DNA of 64,000 bases from assembly GCA_963812965.1 (NCBI GenBank), contig CAWEXG010000005.1, forward strand, positions 62,001 through 126,000, given 5' to 3'. The notes beneath the pieces were generated by a model. It did no database searches. It saw only the letters and a program-made list of their open reading frames with translations, and was not told the DNA's origin. Made by a program: the position numbers and the translations under genes. This DNA comes from DASXMT01 sp963812965. Lineage in GTDB: Bacteria; Actinomycetota; Acidimicrobiia; Acidimicrobiales; RAAP-2. Shown in pieces: positions 7,417 through 16,586 of this stretch (positions are counted from its first letter, which is position 1; the number at the start of each line of letters is the position of its first letter).

Positions 7417-9174
7417 GTGACATCCCCGACAGGAGCGTCCACCTTCGCCCCACGCTTTGAGACAGACGCCATTGTTGGGCAGGCCAAGGCGGAGAATTTC
7501 CCGGTGGCCTCGGTATTCCTGCCCCGACGGGTTCGGGGTCACCTCTTGGCCATCTACGGTTTCGCCCGCTTTGCCGACGACATCGGGGACGAGAGCGAGG
7601 GCGACCGCCTGGGTCAGCTGGACTGGCTCGAGTCCGAGCTGGAGCGTGCTGCCACCGGTTCGGCGTCTCACCCGCTCCTCCAGCAGTTGACCCCGACGAT
7701 CAAGGCGTTCGACCTGTCCCTCGAGCCGTTCCGTGCACTGATCGAAGCGAACCGCCAGGATCAGACCGTTACCCGCTACGAGACGATGGAGGAGCTGGTT
7801 GGCTACTGCCGCCTGTCCGCCGTGCCGGTCGGTCGACTGGTGTTGGCGATATTCGGGGTCAGCACCGCCGACCGGGAGGCGTTGGCCGACGAGGTGTGCA
7901 TCGGTTTGCAGCTTACGGAGCACCTGCAGGATGTGGCCGAAGATGCCGGAAAGGGTCGGATCTACGTCCCGTTGCGCGATCTGCGCTCGTGCGGGGTGGC
8001 CGAGAGCGATCTGCTCGAACGGTACGCCAGCCCAGCGGTGCAGCGGCTTATCGCCGTCCAGGTCAATCGGGCCCGTTGTCGACTGGTTTTCGGACGTGCG
8101 TTGGCAGCGTCTTTGCCGTGGCAACCTCGTGTGGCCGTTGCCGGGTTCACGGCCGGAGGGTTGGCGGCACTGGATGCCATCCAAGACGCCAACTACGACG
8201 TGCTCTCGATCCGTTGCCATCCTCGGCGCCACCGTGTGGGCATGCGTCTGGTGGGAACGCTGATCGGCTCATCGATCGGGTCACGATCGGGTCACCGGGC
8301 ATCGAGGCAGCAGCGTGAACGTCCGGGTAGCGGCATGAACATCGAGGTCGCCTACCGGGAGTGCGAGGTGATCACTCGCCGAGAGGCGAAGAACTTCGCG
8401 TACGGCATCCGGTTGCTGCATGAACCGGAACGCCAAGCGCTCTCTGCGGTCTACGCGCTGGCCAGGCGCATCGACGATATTGGGGATGGAGACGCACCGG
8501 CTGCCCAACGCTTTGCCGAGCTGGCGGAAGTTCGCAAGGACCTCGAGCCCATCTCGTCGAACAGTGAGGACCCGGTGTTGGTTGCGGTGGCGGACGCCAC
8601 CCGTCGCTACGACCTCCCGCTGGCTGCCTTCGGTGAGCTCATCGACGGATGCGAGGATGACGTAGCCGGTGGATCGTACGGAACCATTGACGAGCTGGTG
8701 AGCTACTGCCGGAAAGTGGCCGGTTCTGTCGGGCGTTTGTCCTTGGCCGTCTTCGGGTCGAGCGACATGGCCAGAGCGATCCCACTCGCTGACGATCTCG
8801 GTGTGGCGTTGCAGCTGACCAACATCCTCCGCGACATCGTGGAGGACGGTCAGCGTGGGCGGGTGTACCTGCCCATCGAGGATGCCGAAGCCGTGGGCTG
8901 TCCACCTGACCTCCAGGGGTCGCCGTCGGCGGTTGCCGATCTCGTTGCCTTCGAGTGTGTCCGAGCCCGTGAGTGGTTCGACCGGGGACTGCAACTTCTC
9001 CCACTGCTCGATCGCCGGAGCCACGCGTGCGTCGCTGCCATGGCCGGTATCTATCGCCGGCTGCTCACACGGATCGAGCGGAACCCCATCGCCGTTACCC
9101 GTGAGCGGGTCTCCTTGCCGACATGGGAGAAGGCGCTCATCGCCGCTCGGAGCCTTTCCGGAGGTACGCCGTGA
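7417..9174 (+). CDS. hpnC/hpnD: HpnC-HpnD fusion: squalene biosynthesis from farnesyl diphosphate
   Basis: This single 585-residue reading frame contains two squalene-synthase-like proteins. Residues 1-275 match HpnC (hydroxysqualene synthase step), with Asp motifs DDIGDE (about 52-57) and LQDVAEDAGKGRIY (about 170-183). Residues 307-585 match HpnD (presqualene diphosphate synthase), with DDIGDG (about 352) and LRDIVEDGQRGRVY (about 471-484). A basic, Ser/Arg-rich linker joins them. Usually these are separate adjacent genes. An internal ATG at 8335 sits exactly at the HpnD start, so HpnD could also be made alone. HpnC, HpnD and HpnE together convert two farnesyl diphosphates to squalene. It is the first gene of the operon. 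Confidence 0.9.
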   Translation: MTSPTGASTFAPRFETDAIVGQAKAENFPVASVFLPRRVRGHLLAIYGFARFADDIGDESEGDRLGQLDWLESELERAATGSASHPLLQQLTPTIKAFDLSLEPFRALIEANRQDQTVTRYETMEELVGYCRLSAVPVGRLVLAIFGVSTADREALADEVCIGLQLTEHLQDVAEDAGKGRIYVPLRDLRSCGVAESDLLERYASPAVQRLIAVQVNRARCRLVFGRALAASLPWQPRVAVAGFTAGGLAALDAIQDANYDVLSIRCHPRRHRVGMRLVGTLIGSSIGSRSGHRASRQQRERPGSGMNIEVAYRECEVITRREAKNFAYGIRLLHEPERQALSAVYALARRIDDIGDGDAPAAQRFAELAEVRKDLEPISSNSEDPVLVAVADATRRYDLPLAAFGELIDGCEDDVAGGSYGTIDELVSYCRKVAGSVGRLSLAVFGSSDMARAIPLADDLGVALQLTNILRDIVEDGQRGRVYLPIEDAEAVGCPPDLQGSPSAVADLVAFECVRAREWFDRGLQLLPLLDRRSHACVAAMAGIYRRLLTRIERNPIAVTRERVSLPTWEKALIAARSLSGGTP

Positions 9175-10601
9175 GCGGACCGCGGGTCGCAGTGGTGGGG
9201 GGTGGCCTGGCCGGGGTCAGTGCTGCACTGGCTCTCGCCGATGGGGGCGCCGAGGTGACACTGTTCGAACGCCGGACAAAGCTGGGTGGGCTGACCTGGT
9301 CGTTCAGCCGTCATGGGCTGTGGTTCGACAACGGTCAGCACGTCTTCCTGCGGTGCTGCACCGCCTATCGGGGTTTCCTCGACCGTATCGGTGCCACTGA
9401 GTACGTCGTGCTCCAGCCTCGCCTCGATGTGCCGGTGCTGGCACCGGGCGGCATCTCCTCGTCGATCACTCGGGTGAGCCTCCCTCCTCCTCTCCACCTC
9501 GCTCGTTCATTGGTCGGCTACCGCCATCTGACCATGCGGGAGCGAGCGCTGCTCGTGCGTCCCGTGCTCGCCCTGAAACGCCTGTCGCCGGACGATCCCT
9601 CCCTCGACACCCTCACCTTCGGGGCGTGGCTCGAGCGCCATGGGCAGACCCGGCACGCTATCGAGCATCTGTGGGATCTGATCACGCTGCCGACGTTGAA
9701 CGTGCCGGCGTCCGAAGCGTCGTTGGCGCTGGCTGTCAAGGTCTTCCGGACCGGCCTGCTCGATACGGCCGATGGTGGTGACATCGGGTGGGCCACGGTT
9801 CCCTTGCAGCGGCTCCACGGCGAGAATGCGGCATCGGCACTCGATGCTGCTGGTGTAGAGGTACGGCTCGGCGCTCGGGTGGAAGGGGTGGTACCGGTGG
9901 ACGATGGGGGCCTGGCAATTGTCGACCCTGAAGGGCAGGTTGTCGTGGACGCAGCGGTCGTCGCCACCCCGCCGGAGGTGACCACGGCGCTGGTCCCCAA
10001 CGGCATCGTGCCTCCCGTCGCCGGCCTCGGGGCCTCACCCATCGTCAACGTCCACCTCGTCCTCGACCGTACGGTGACCGATCTGCCCATGGCTGCTGCC
10101 GTGGACTCGCCCATCCAGTACGTCTTCGACCGCACCGTGTCTTCGGGTCTAGCCGCATCGTCCGGTGTGGCCGCGTCATCGGACGGTGTGACTGCGTCAT
10201 CGTCCGGTGTGGCTGGGTCATCGGACGTAGCGGGGAAGCAGTGCCTGTCCATCTCGTTGTCGGCTGCCGATCGTTACATCGGTCAGCACCCTGATGAGCT
10301 GGTGCGATCGTTCCGCCAGGCTCTGGACGACCTGTTCCCGGCGGCGCGCCATGCTCGCCTGGTGGATGGAACGGTTAGCCGTGAGCACACGGCGACGTTC
10401 CGCGCTGTACCGGGTACCGCTGCACTCCGTCCACCTGCCCGGACGGCGATACAGGGGCTCGCTCTTGCCGGTGCGTGGTGTGACACGGGGTGGCCGGCCA
10501 CCATGGAAGGAGCGGTGCGCAGCGGGCTCAGTGCCGCTTCGGTGATCTTGAGCGATGTCGGCACCGAACCGACCTCGTTGCTCACAGGGTCGCGGGCATG
10601 A
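9171..10601 (+). CDS. hpnE: HpnE: squalene-associated FAD-dependent oxidoreductase
   Basis: This amine-oxidase-like flavoprotein performs the last reductive step from hydroxysqualene to squalene. The N-terminal dinucleotide fold reads VAVVGGGLAGVSAALALAD, followed by FERRTKLGGLTWSF and the family signature NGQHVFLRCC. A C-terminal LALAGAWCDTGWPATMEGAVRSG closes the FAD site. Residues about 322-355 are an inserted Ala/Ser/Gly/Val repeat (variants of GVAASSDGV) that is foreign to the family. GTG 9171 overlaps the previous stop by 4 bp. Confidence 0.9.
   Translation: MSGPRVAVVGGGLAGVSAALALADGGAEVTLFERRTKLGGLTWSFSRHGLWFDNGQHVFLRCCTAYRGFLDRIGATEYVVLQPRLDVPVLAPGGISSSITRVSLPPPLHLARSLVGYRHLTMRERALLVRPVLALKRLSPDDPSLDTLTFGAWLERHGQTRHAIEHLWDLITLPTLNVPASEASLALAVKVFRTGLLDTADGGDIGWATVPLQRLHGENAASALDAAGVEVRLGARVEGVVPVDDGGLAIVDPEGQVVVDAAVVATPPEVTTALVPNGIVPPVAGLGASPIVNVHLVLDRTVTDLPMAAAVDSPIQYVFDRTVSSGLAASSGVAASSDGVTASSSGVAGSSDVAGKQCLSISLSAADRYIGQHPDELVRSFRQALDDLFPAARHARLVDGTVSREHTATFRAVPGTAALRPPARTAIQGLALAGAWCDTGWPATMEGAVRSGLSAASVILSDVGTEPTSLLTGSRA
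10138..10236 (+). repeat. In-frame degenerate tandem repeat inside hpnE
   Basis: Units of about 24-27 bp built on TCATCGTCCGGTGTGGC are repeated roughly four times. They encode alternating Ala-Ser-Ser-Gly-Val runs. The block falls between conserved parts of HpnE and keeps the reading frame. Confidence 0.75.
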
Positions 10602-11599
10602 CCACAACCCCGGCCAGAACGACGAGACCGTCGACACCCGAGGTGTTGACGCGTGCCGCTGCCATTGTCACGCCTTCGCTCGATGCAGCGGTCGAGCGCC
10701 TGAGCCCCGAGCTGCGTACCGCCGTGCGACACCATCTGGCCGGAGGGGGCAAACGGGTCCGAGCGGCGCTGGTGCTGGTGTCTGCCGAAGCCGCAGGCGC
10801 ATCCGATGAGACCGGTGTTGTAGGCGCTGTGGCTATTGAGCTGGTGCACAACTTCTCGCTGCTTCACGACGACATCATCGATGGGGACCGCGATCGTCGT
10901 CACCGACCGACGGTCTGGGCCCAGTTCGGGGTGGGCCATGCCATCGTCGCCGGTGATGCCCTGGCTGCCTTGTCCATGCAGGTCCTGCTCGACGATCCGA
11001 CCCCCGAACGGGTCCGTGCCGCCAGCGCCCTGGCCGCTGCCACCCAGGAGATGATCGCCGGGCAGGCAGATGACATGGCCTTCGAGACCCGTGCCTCGAT
11101 CTCGGTGGAGGAGTGTCTTCGGATGGAGGCCGGTAAGACCGGTGCCTTGCTGTCGTGTGCTGCGTCGCTCGGTGCCATCTTGGCTGGTGCCCCTGATCGG
11201 ACCACGGCGTCACTTGCCGACTTCGGCCGCAACGTCGGGATCGCTTTCCAGGCCATCGACGACATCCTGGGCATCTGGGGCGAGTCGGCACGGACCGGGA
11301 AGCCTGTCGGCAACGATTTGGTGCAGCATAAGAAGACTCTTCCGGTGGCCACGGCGTTGGAGCGGGCCGACGGGAAGCGTCCCGAGCTCCAACGACTGCT
11401 CAACCGGACCCTCACCGAGTCCGACGTTGCCGAAGCGGCTCGTCTCATCGAGGACAGCGGAGCACGAGAGGAAGCCATGGTGTTGGCGACCACACATCTC
11501 GAAGCGGCGTTGGTCTCGCTCGATCGGGCTGACATCTTGCCCGGACCACGGGCGCAGTTGGAAGCTATCGCCCACTTCGTCACCGAGCGGGATCGTTGA
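10598..11599 (+). CDS. Polyprenyl diphosphate synthase (farnesyl/geranylgeranyl type)
   Basis: This trans-prenyltransferase makes the linear isoprenoid diphosphate feeding squalene synthesis. It carries GGGKRVRAALV, the first Asp-rich motif LHDDIIDGD (about residues 88-96), the GDALAALS segment, and a second motif reduced to IDDILGIWG. The KKTLPV segment (HKKTLPVATAL) is also conserved. The short second motif is common in actinobacterial enzymes. ATG overlaps the hpnE stop by 4 bp. Farnesyl diphosphate is the expected product from context, but chain length cannot be proven by sequence reading alone. Confidence 0.85.
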   Translation: MTTTPARTTRPSTPEVLTRAAAIVTPSLDAAVERLSPELRTAVRHHLAGGGKRVRAALVLVSAEAAGASDETGVVGAVAIELVHNFSLLHDDIIDGDRDRRHRPTVWAQFGVGHAIVAGDALAALSMQVLLDDPTPERVRAASALAAATQEMIAGQADDMAFETRASISVEECLRMEAGKTGALLSCAASLGAILAGAPDRTTASLADFGRNVGIAFQAIDDILGIWGESARTGKPVGNDLVQHKKTLPVATALERADGKRPELQRLLNRTLTESDVAEAARLIEDSGAREEAMVLATTHLEAALVSLDRADILPGPRAQLEAIAHFVTERDR

Positions 11600-13572
11600 T
11601 GTCTGCCTCGGGTCCCGCAGTGGCTGAGGAGGTTCCGCTGGTCCAAGGGTCTCCCGTTCACGTTGTCACCGAGGTTGCTGGTGAGGCTGACGCTGCCACC
11701 CAAGTCGCTGCCGAAGCTGCCACCACCAGGCAAGCTGCTGCCGAAGCGCTGCAGCGAGCCACAGACGCCCTGGTCGATCTCCAGGATCCGGAGGGCTGGT
11801 GGAAGGGCGAGCTCGAGACCAACGTCACCATGGACGCCGAAGATCTTCTGCTGCGTCAGTTCCTGGGGATCAGGACGGAAGAGCAGACGTTAAGGGCGGC
11901 GCACTGGATCCGCTCACGGCAACGGGACGATGGGACGTGGGCCACGTTCTTCGGTGGTCCACCCGACCTCTCCACCACGATCGAGGCCTATCTGGCCCTC
12001 CGCTTGGCCGGTGACGCGGTCGACGCTCCACACATGGCATCAGCAGCTCGCTTCGTCCGGGACGCCGGGGGTGTAGAGGCCAGCCGGGTCTTCACCCGGA
12101 TCTGGTTGGCTCTGTTCGGGCTGTGGTCATGGGACGAGCTGCCGGTACTTCCCCCTGAGCTGATGCTGCTCCCACCCTGGATGCCCCTCAACATCTACGA
12201 CTTCGGCTGCTGGTCTCGCCAGACGGTGGCAGCGCTGACCGTCGTCGGTGCTCACCGGCCGGTTCGCTCCATCCCGGTCGCCATCGATGAGCTCTGGAGC
12301 GGCTCGCCACCACCGCCACGGCCGCTCACCCGGTGGGGACGACGATTCGAGCGCCTCGATCGTCTGCTGCACGTCTACGAACGTAAGCCGATCGGCGCAC
12401 TGCGCACGATGGCACTCCAACGTGCGGAACGGTGGATCGTGCAACGTCAGGAGTCCGATGGGTCTTGGGGCGGTATCCAACCGCCCTGGGTCTACTCGTT
12501 GATGGCGCTCCATCTGCAGGGCTATCCACTCGATCATCCGGTGATGCGAGCGGGCCTCGATGGCCTCGACGGCTTCACGATCGACGACGATGCCGGACGC
12601 CGGATCGAGGCATGTCAGTCACCGGTCTGGGACACAGCGCTCACCGTTACCGCGTTGGCTGATGCCGGCATGTCGCCTACCGATCACGTTCTTCGGCGTG
12701 CAGCCGAGTGGCTGGTGGGCGAAGAGGTCTCCATCAAGGGCGATTGGAGCGTGCGGCGACCCCGCCTGGCTCCGGGCGGATGGGCTTTCGAGTTCGCCAA
12801 CGATCACTATCCCGACGTCGATGACACCGCCGAGGTGGTGCTGGCCCTCCGGCACACGGACGTGGACGACGGTGGAGCAGTCGATCGTGGTGTGGCATGG
12901 ATCGAAGGGATGCAGTCCCGTGACGGGGGATGGGCGGCGTTCGACGTCGACAACGTGCGTACGCTCTGTCGAGAGCTCCCCTTCTGCGACTTCGGCGAGC
13001 TGATCGACCCTCCCAGCGCAGACGTCACTGCCCATGTGGTCGAGATGCTGGCGGCACTCGGTCGTCGAGGCCCGGCTCTGGACCGCGGTGTGCGCTGGCT
13101 GTTGGAAGCCCAGGAGACCGATGGCTCCTGGTTCGGTCGTTGGGGGGCAAACCACGTCTACGGCACCGGTGCGGTGGTTCCGGCTCTCGTTGTCGCCGGC
13201 ATCGGACCGGACCATCCGGCGGTCGTGCGGGCGGTTCGGTGGTTGGAGGCCCACCAGAACCAGGATGGAGGATGGGGCGAGGATCTTCGCTCCTACCGTG
13301 ATCCGAACCTCCGTGGCCAAGGAACCTCCACGGCATCGCAGACGGCGTGGGCGTTGTTGGCACTGCTCGCTGCTGAGCGGCGGACTCCGTCCACCCATCG
13401 GGGCATCGGGTTCCTTCTCGATACGCAACGTCCCGACGGCACGTGGGACGAGCCGTGGTTCACCGGCACCGGGTTCCCCGGAGACTTCTACATCAACTAC
13501 CACCTGTACCGGTTGGTCTTCCCGATTACGGCACTGGGTCGCTACCTCGACAAGGAGACGACGTATGGCTGA
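11599..13572 (+). CDS. shc: Squalene-hopene cyclase
   Basis: This 657-residue class II terpene cyclase turns squalene into hopene/hopanol. The catalytic acid motif DVDDTA lies at about residues 407-412. Several QW repeats are visible: QESDGSWGG, QSRDGGWAAFD, QETDGSWFGRWG, QNQDGGWGED and QRPDGTW, followed by the C-terminal GFPGDFYINYHLYR. The first about 45 residues are an Ala/Glu/Thr-rich extension not needed for the fold. ATG 11599 overlaps the previous stop. The monotopic membrane association of this family is known; the product is inferred from the hpn neighbours. Confidence 0.95.
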   Translation: MSASGPAVAEEVPLVQGSPVHVVTEVAGEADAATQVAAEAATTRQAAAEALQRATDALVDLQDPEGWWKGELETNVTMDAEDLLLRQFLGIRTEEQTLRAAHWIRSRQRDDGTWATFFGGPPDLSTTIEAYLALRLAGDAVDAPHMASAARFVRDAGGVEASRVFTRIWLALFGLWSWDELPVLPPELMLLPPWMPLNIYDFGCWSRQTVAALTVVGAHRPVRSIPVAIDELWSGSPPPPRPLTRWGRRFERLDRLLHVYERKPIGALRTMALQRAERWIVQRQESDGSWGGIQPPWVYSLMALHLQGYPLDHPVMRAGLDGLDGFTIDDDAGRRIEACQSPVWDTALTVTALADAGMSPTDHVLRRAAEWLVGEEVSIKGDWSVRRPRLAPGGWAFEFANDHYPDVDDTAEVVLALRHTDVDDGGAVDRGVAWIEGMQSRDGGWAAFDVDNVRTLCRELPFCDFGELIDPPSADVTAHVVEMLAALGRRGPALDRGVRWLLEAQETDGSWFGRWGANHVYGTGAVVPALVVAGIGPDHPAVVRAVRWLEAHQNQDGGWGEDLRSYRDPNLRGQGTSTASQTAWALLALLAAERRTPSTHRGIGFLLDTQRPDGTWDEPWFTGTGFPGDFYINYHLYRLVFPITALGRYLDKETTYG

Positions 13573-15046
13573 GCTCACCGTTCTCTCGCCTCTCCGTGTC
13601 GAGGCGCTGGCCGTCGGCGGCAACGTGACGATCACCGGGATGGGCAAAGCCAAGGCCACGGCAGCTGGCGCCAGGCATGCCCAACTGTCGCATCCACCGT
13701 CATCGGCCGTGGCCGTGGTGGGTGTGGCCGGGGGCCTCGACACTGATCTGCGTCTCGGGCAACTGGTGGTCGCCACCGAGCTGCGGTCGGCCGACGGAAG
13801 CATCACCCGAGAGCTCCCGGGGGCCGAACTTCTCGCCAACGATCTACGTCAGACCGGTATCGATGTGCGTACTGGCCCCATCGTGTCCTCGCTCGGCATG
13901 GTCAAGGCCCGGCAGCGCACCGAGCTGGCTGCGACAGGAGCCGTGGCAGTGGACATGGAGTCGGCGTGGCTGGCCGAGCAGCTTCCCGAACACCCGCTGG
14001 CGGTGGTGCGGTCTGTCTCCGATACGTCGGAGCACGGGATGGTGCTCGGTGGTATGCGAGCGATGGCGTCGCTGATGCGGGTCCGGCCGTCGCTGGAGCG
14101 GTGGGCGAGCGCCGCCGGTCGTCACGACGTGCTGCTTGCCGCGCCCCGCTCGTTCTGTGCAGGCGTGGAACGAGCCATCGAGATCGTGGAACGAGCACTC
14201 GAACGCTTCGGCTCGCCGGTCTACGTTCGCCGACAGATCGTGCACAACACCCATGTGGTTCACGACCTCGAACAGCGAGGTGCCATCTTTGTCGAGGAGC
14301 TCGACGAGGTTCCCTCCGGTGCCGTGGTGGTGCTGGCTGCCCATGGGGTGTCTCCGGCCGTACGTGACGAGGCGACCCGGCGTGACGATCTCTCGGTGAT
14401 CGACGCCACTTGCCCGCTGGTGAGCAAGGTCCACCACGAGGCTCGCCGCTATGCAGCTCAGGACTTCCGGATCGTCCTGATCGGTCACGAAGGGCACGAA
14501 GAGATCGCCGGGACATTGGGCGAGGCTCCTGATCGGATCAGCCTGGTGGAACGGCCCGAGGATGTCGGGCGCCTGGATATCGGGCAGGACGAGCAGGTTG
14601 CGTACCTGACGCAGACCACCCTGGCCACGGACGAGACCGCCGAGATCGTTGCGGCGTTGCGAGATCGGTTTCCTCAGCTTCGTGGCCCCAGCTCCGACGA
14701 CATCTGTTACGCCACCCAGAACCGCCAGGACGCGGTGCGCGGTCTCGCTGCTCAGTGCGACCTGCTGCTCGTCGTCGGGTCGACCAACTCCTCGAACACC
14801 GCACGTCTCGTCGAAGTCGCCAGGCGGCAGGGCTGTCGAGCCGAGCTGATCGAAGACGAGACGCAGCTCCGGTTGGGCTGGTTCGAGGGAGTGACGACGG
14901 TCGGGCTGACCGCCGGTGCCTCCGCTCCGGAGTTTTTGGTGCAGCGGGTGGTCGACAGCCTTGGCCATCTCGGTCCAGTGGACGTGTCCGAACGCCGAAC
15001 GGTTCAAGAAGATGCCCATTTCTCCCTACCCCAGCAGGTGCGCTAA
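13565..15046 (+). CDS. hpnG/ispH: HpnG-IspH fusion: hopanoid-associated phosphorylase joined to HMBPP reductase
   Basis: Residues 1-183 are a nucleoside-phosphorylase-like HpnG domain (VAVVGVAGGLDTDLRLGQ, then VDMESAWLAEQ), which removes adenine from adenosylhopane. Residues 187-494 are a complete IspH (LytB), the last enzyme of the MEP pathway. Its iron-sulfur cysteines are in RSFCAGVERAIE (about 198), DATCPLVSKVH (about 283) and DICYATQNRQ (about 381), with HNTHVVHDL and AHGVSP also present. The fusion couples isoprenoid precursor supply to hopanoid tailoring. ATG 13565 overlaps the shc stop by 8 bp. No stop or separate start is seen between the domains. Confidence 0.9.
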   Translation: MAELTVLSPLRVEALAVGGNVTITGMGKAKATAAGARHAQLSHPPSSAVAVVGVAGGLDTDLRLGQLVVATELRSADGSITRELPGAELLANDLRQTGIDVRTGPIVSSLGMVKARQRTELAATGAVAVDMESAWLAEQLPEHPLAVVRSVSDTSEHGMVLGGMRAMASLMRVRPSLERWASAAGRHDVLLAAPRSFCAGVERAIEIVERALERFGSPVYVRRQIVHNTHVVHDLEQRGAIFVEELDEVPSGAVVVLAAHGVSPAVRDEATRRDDLSVIDATCPLVSKVHHEARRYAAQDFRIVLIGHEGHEEIAGTLGEAPDRISLVERPEDVGRLDIGQDEQVAYLTQTTLATDETAEIVAALRDRFPQLRGPSSDDICYATQNRQDAVRGLAAQCDLLLVVGSTNSSNTARLVEVARRQGCRAELIEDETQLRLGWFEGVTTVGLTAGASAPEFLVQRVVDSLGHLGPVDVSERRTVQEDAHFSLPQQVR

Positions 15047-16050
15047 TGCCTATTCCCTTACGTCAGAACGTACGGATCGGTTCCCATCTCCTTCGCCAGA
15101 AGATCAAGAGGGCGAAGTACTACCCCTTCATCGTGGAGATCGAACCGTTGTTCGCGTGCAACCTCTCGTGCCCCGGTTGCGGGAAGATCCAGCATCCCAC
15201 CGAGATCCTTCGGAAACGGCTCTCGCTCGAGGACATCGTCGGTGCCGTGGAGGAGAGCGGTACACCCATGGTGTCGATCGCCGGTGGCGAGCCGTTGCTC
15301 CATCCCGATATGGAGAACATCGTGGCCGAGCTCATCCGCCGGAAGGTCTACGTCTATCTGTGCACCAACGCCGTGCTGCTGCGTCGGCGGCTCGACCGTT
15401 TCACTCCGTCACACTTCTTCTCGTGGGTGGTGCACATCGACGGCCTGCAGGAGCGCCACGACGCAGCGGTCGATCGTGAGGGTGTCTTCGACGAGGCGGT
15501 GGCGGCGATCAGGGAGGCGAAGGAGCGTGGCTTCCGGGTCACCACCAACTCGACCTTCTTCAACACCGACTCACCGAAGACCGTCCGGGATGTACTCGAC
15601 TTCCTGAACAACGACCTGAAGGTCGACGCCATGATGATCTCGCCTGCATACGCTTACCAGAAGGCGCCCGATCAGGAGCACTTCCTCGGGGTCGACCAGA
15701 CGCGCAAGCTGTTTCGAGAGGCGTTCGCCGGGAAGCGTAAAGAGTGGCGACTGAACCACTCCCCACTCTTCCTCGACTTCCTCGAAGGGAAACAAGAGTT
15801 CGCCTGTACCGCCTGGGGCATTCCGAGCTACTCCGTGCTCGGCTGGCAGCGGCCCTGCTACCTCATGTCCGACGGGTATGCCAGCAGCTACCGGGAGCTG
15901 GTGGAGACCACGGACTGGGACGCGTACGGTCGGGGAAAGGACCCGCGGTGCGCCAACTGCATGGCGCACTGTGGGTACGAGCCCACATCAGTGATCGCCA
16001 GCATGGACTCGTTGCGGCAGTCGCTACGCGCTCTGGTCAACACCCACTGA
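15046..16050 (+). CDS. hpnH: HpnH: adenosyl-hopene transferase (radical SAM)
   Basis: HpnH attaches the 5'-deoxyadenosyl group of SAM to hopene to form adenosylhopane, the first step of the extended C35 side chain. The radical SAM cluster CNLSCPGC is at about residues 38-45. SIAGGEPLLHP (SAM-binding GGE) and a C-terminal cysteine-containing region RCANCMAHCGYEP follow. Length (334 residues) is normal for HpnH. ATG overlaps the previous stop by one base. It is the last gene of the operon. The preceding HpnG domain acts on its product. Confidence 0.95.
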   Translation: MPIPLRQNVRIGSHLLRQKIKRAKYYPFIVEIEPLFACNLSCPGCGKIQHPTEILRKRLSLEDIVGAVEESGTPMVSIAGGEPLLHPDMENIVAELIRRKVYVYLCTNAVLLRRRLDRFTPSHFFSWVVHIDGLQERHDAAVDREGVFDEAVAAIREAKERGFRVTTNSTFFNTDSPKTVRDVLDFLNNDLKVDAMMISPAYAYQKAPDQEHFLGVDQTRKLFREAFAGKRKEWRLNHSPLFLDFLEGKQEFACTAWGIPSYSVLGWQRPCYLMSDGYASSYRELVETTDWDAYGRGKDPRCANCMAHCGYEPTSVIASMDSLRQSLRALVNTH

Positions 16051-16098
16051 CGGGGTGACCAACGCCCACACTCACGCCGTATACGACGCCCAGAACTC

Positions 16099-16476
16099 CT
16101 ACTGTGCGCTGGTGAACATGGCAGTTACCTGGGCCATGTCGAAGTAGTCACGCCAGGCGGTGATGCGGCCGTCTGTGATCTCGAACGTTCCCATCACCGG
16201 GAGCGGTGCCTCGGTCGTCCCCATGACGAATGTGTCGGTTCGTTCCGTGAGCACAACGTTCCCATTCACGGCGAGATGGTGGATATCGATCCGGAACGAG
16301 CTGCACATGCCGATGAACATGGCCAGCATGTCGATCGTGGCATCGATCCCGACCGATGGCTCCATGGGGATGTTGTGATAGAAGACGTCGTCCGAGAAGA
16401 ACGGTCGGAGCTGTTCTGCGTCCATCCCGCTCACTGCCTCGCAGAACTGCCGTACGACCTGCTCTGGGTTTTCCAT
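16099..16476 (-). CDS. SnoaL/limonene-epoxide-hydrolase-like small protein
   Basis: This 125-residue protein has the cone-shaped alpha+beta fold of the NTF2/SnoaL group. The pattern ENPEQVVRQFCEAVSGMDAEQLRPFFSDDVFYHNIPMEP and the C-terminal TFEITDGRITAWRDYFDMAQV closely follow limonene-1,2-epoxide-hydrolase-like family members. WRDYFD carries the usual Arg-Asp pair. The substrate cannot be told. It is convergent with hpnH and divergent from yceH. Confidence 0.75.
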   Translation of the reverse strand: MENPEQVVRQFCEAVSGMDAEQLRPFFSDDVFYHNIPMEPSVGIDATIDMLAMFIGMCSSFRIDIHHLAVNGNVVLTERTDTFVMGTTEAPLPVMGTFEITDGRITAWRDYFDMAQVTAMFTSAQ

Positions 16477-16560
16477 GGCTGTTCTCCTCGCTCGGCTGTC
16501 TCGCTGGTGGTCCGGTCGACCGGTGACACGGTTTCGGCCGGCGACACAGTATAGAAATCG

Positions 16561-16576
16561 ATACGGAGCACCGTAT
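16561..16576. promoter_or_regulatory. Perfect inverted repeat before yceH
   Basis: ATACGGAGCACCGTAT is a 6-bp perfect inverted repeat around AGCA. It lies just downstream of a TATAGA that could be a -10 box and 10 bp before the yceH start. Its place fits an operator, but the binding protein is unknown. Confidence 0.4.
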
Positions 16577-16586
16577 GCTTCCCCCC

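Noticed and set aside
13034..13564. Upstream extension of the HpnG-IspH frame
   Set aside because: It overlaps the shc gene in another frame and has no HpnG-like sequence; ATG 13565 is the natural start.
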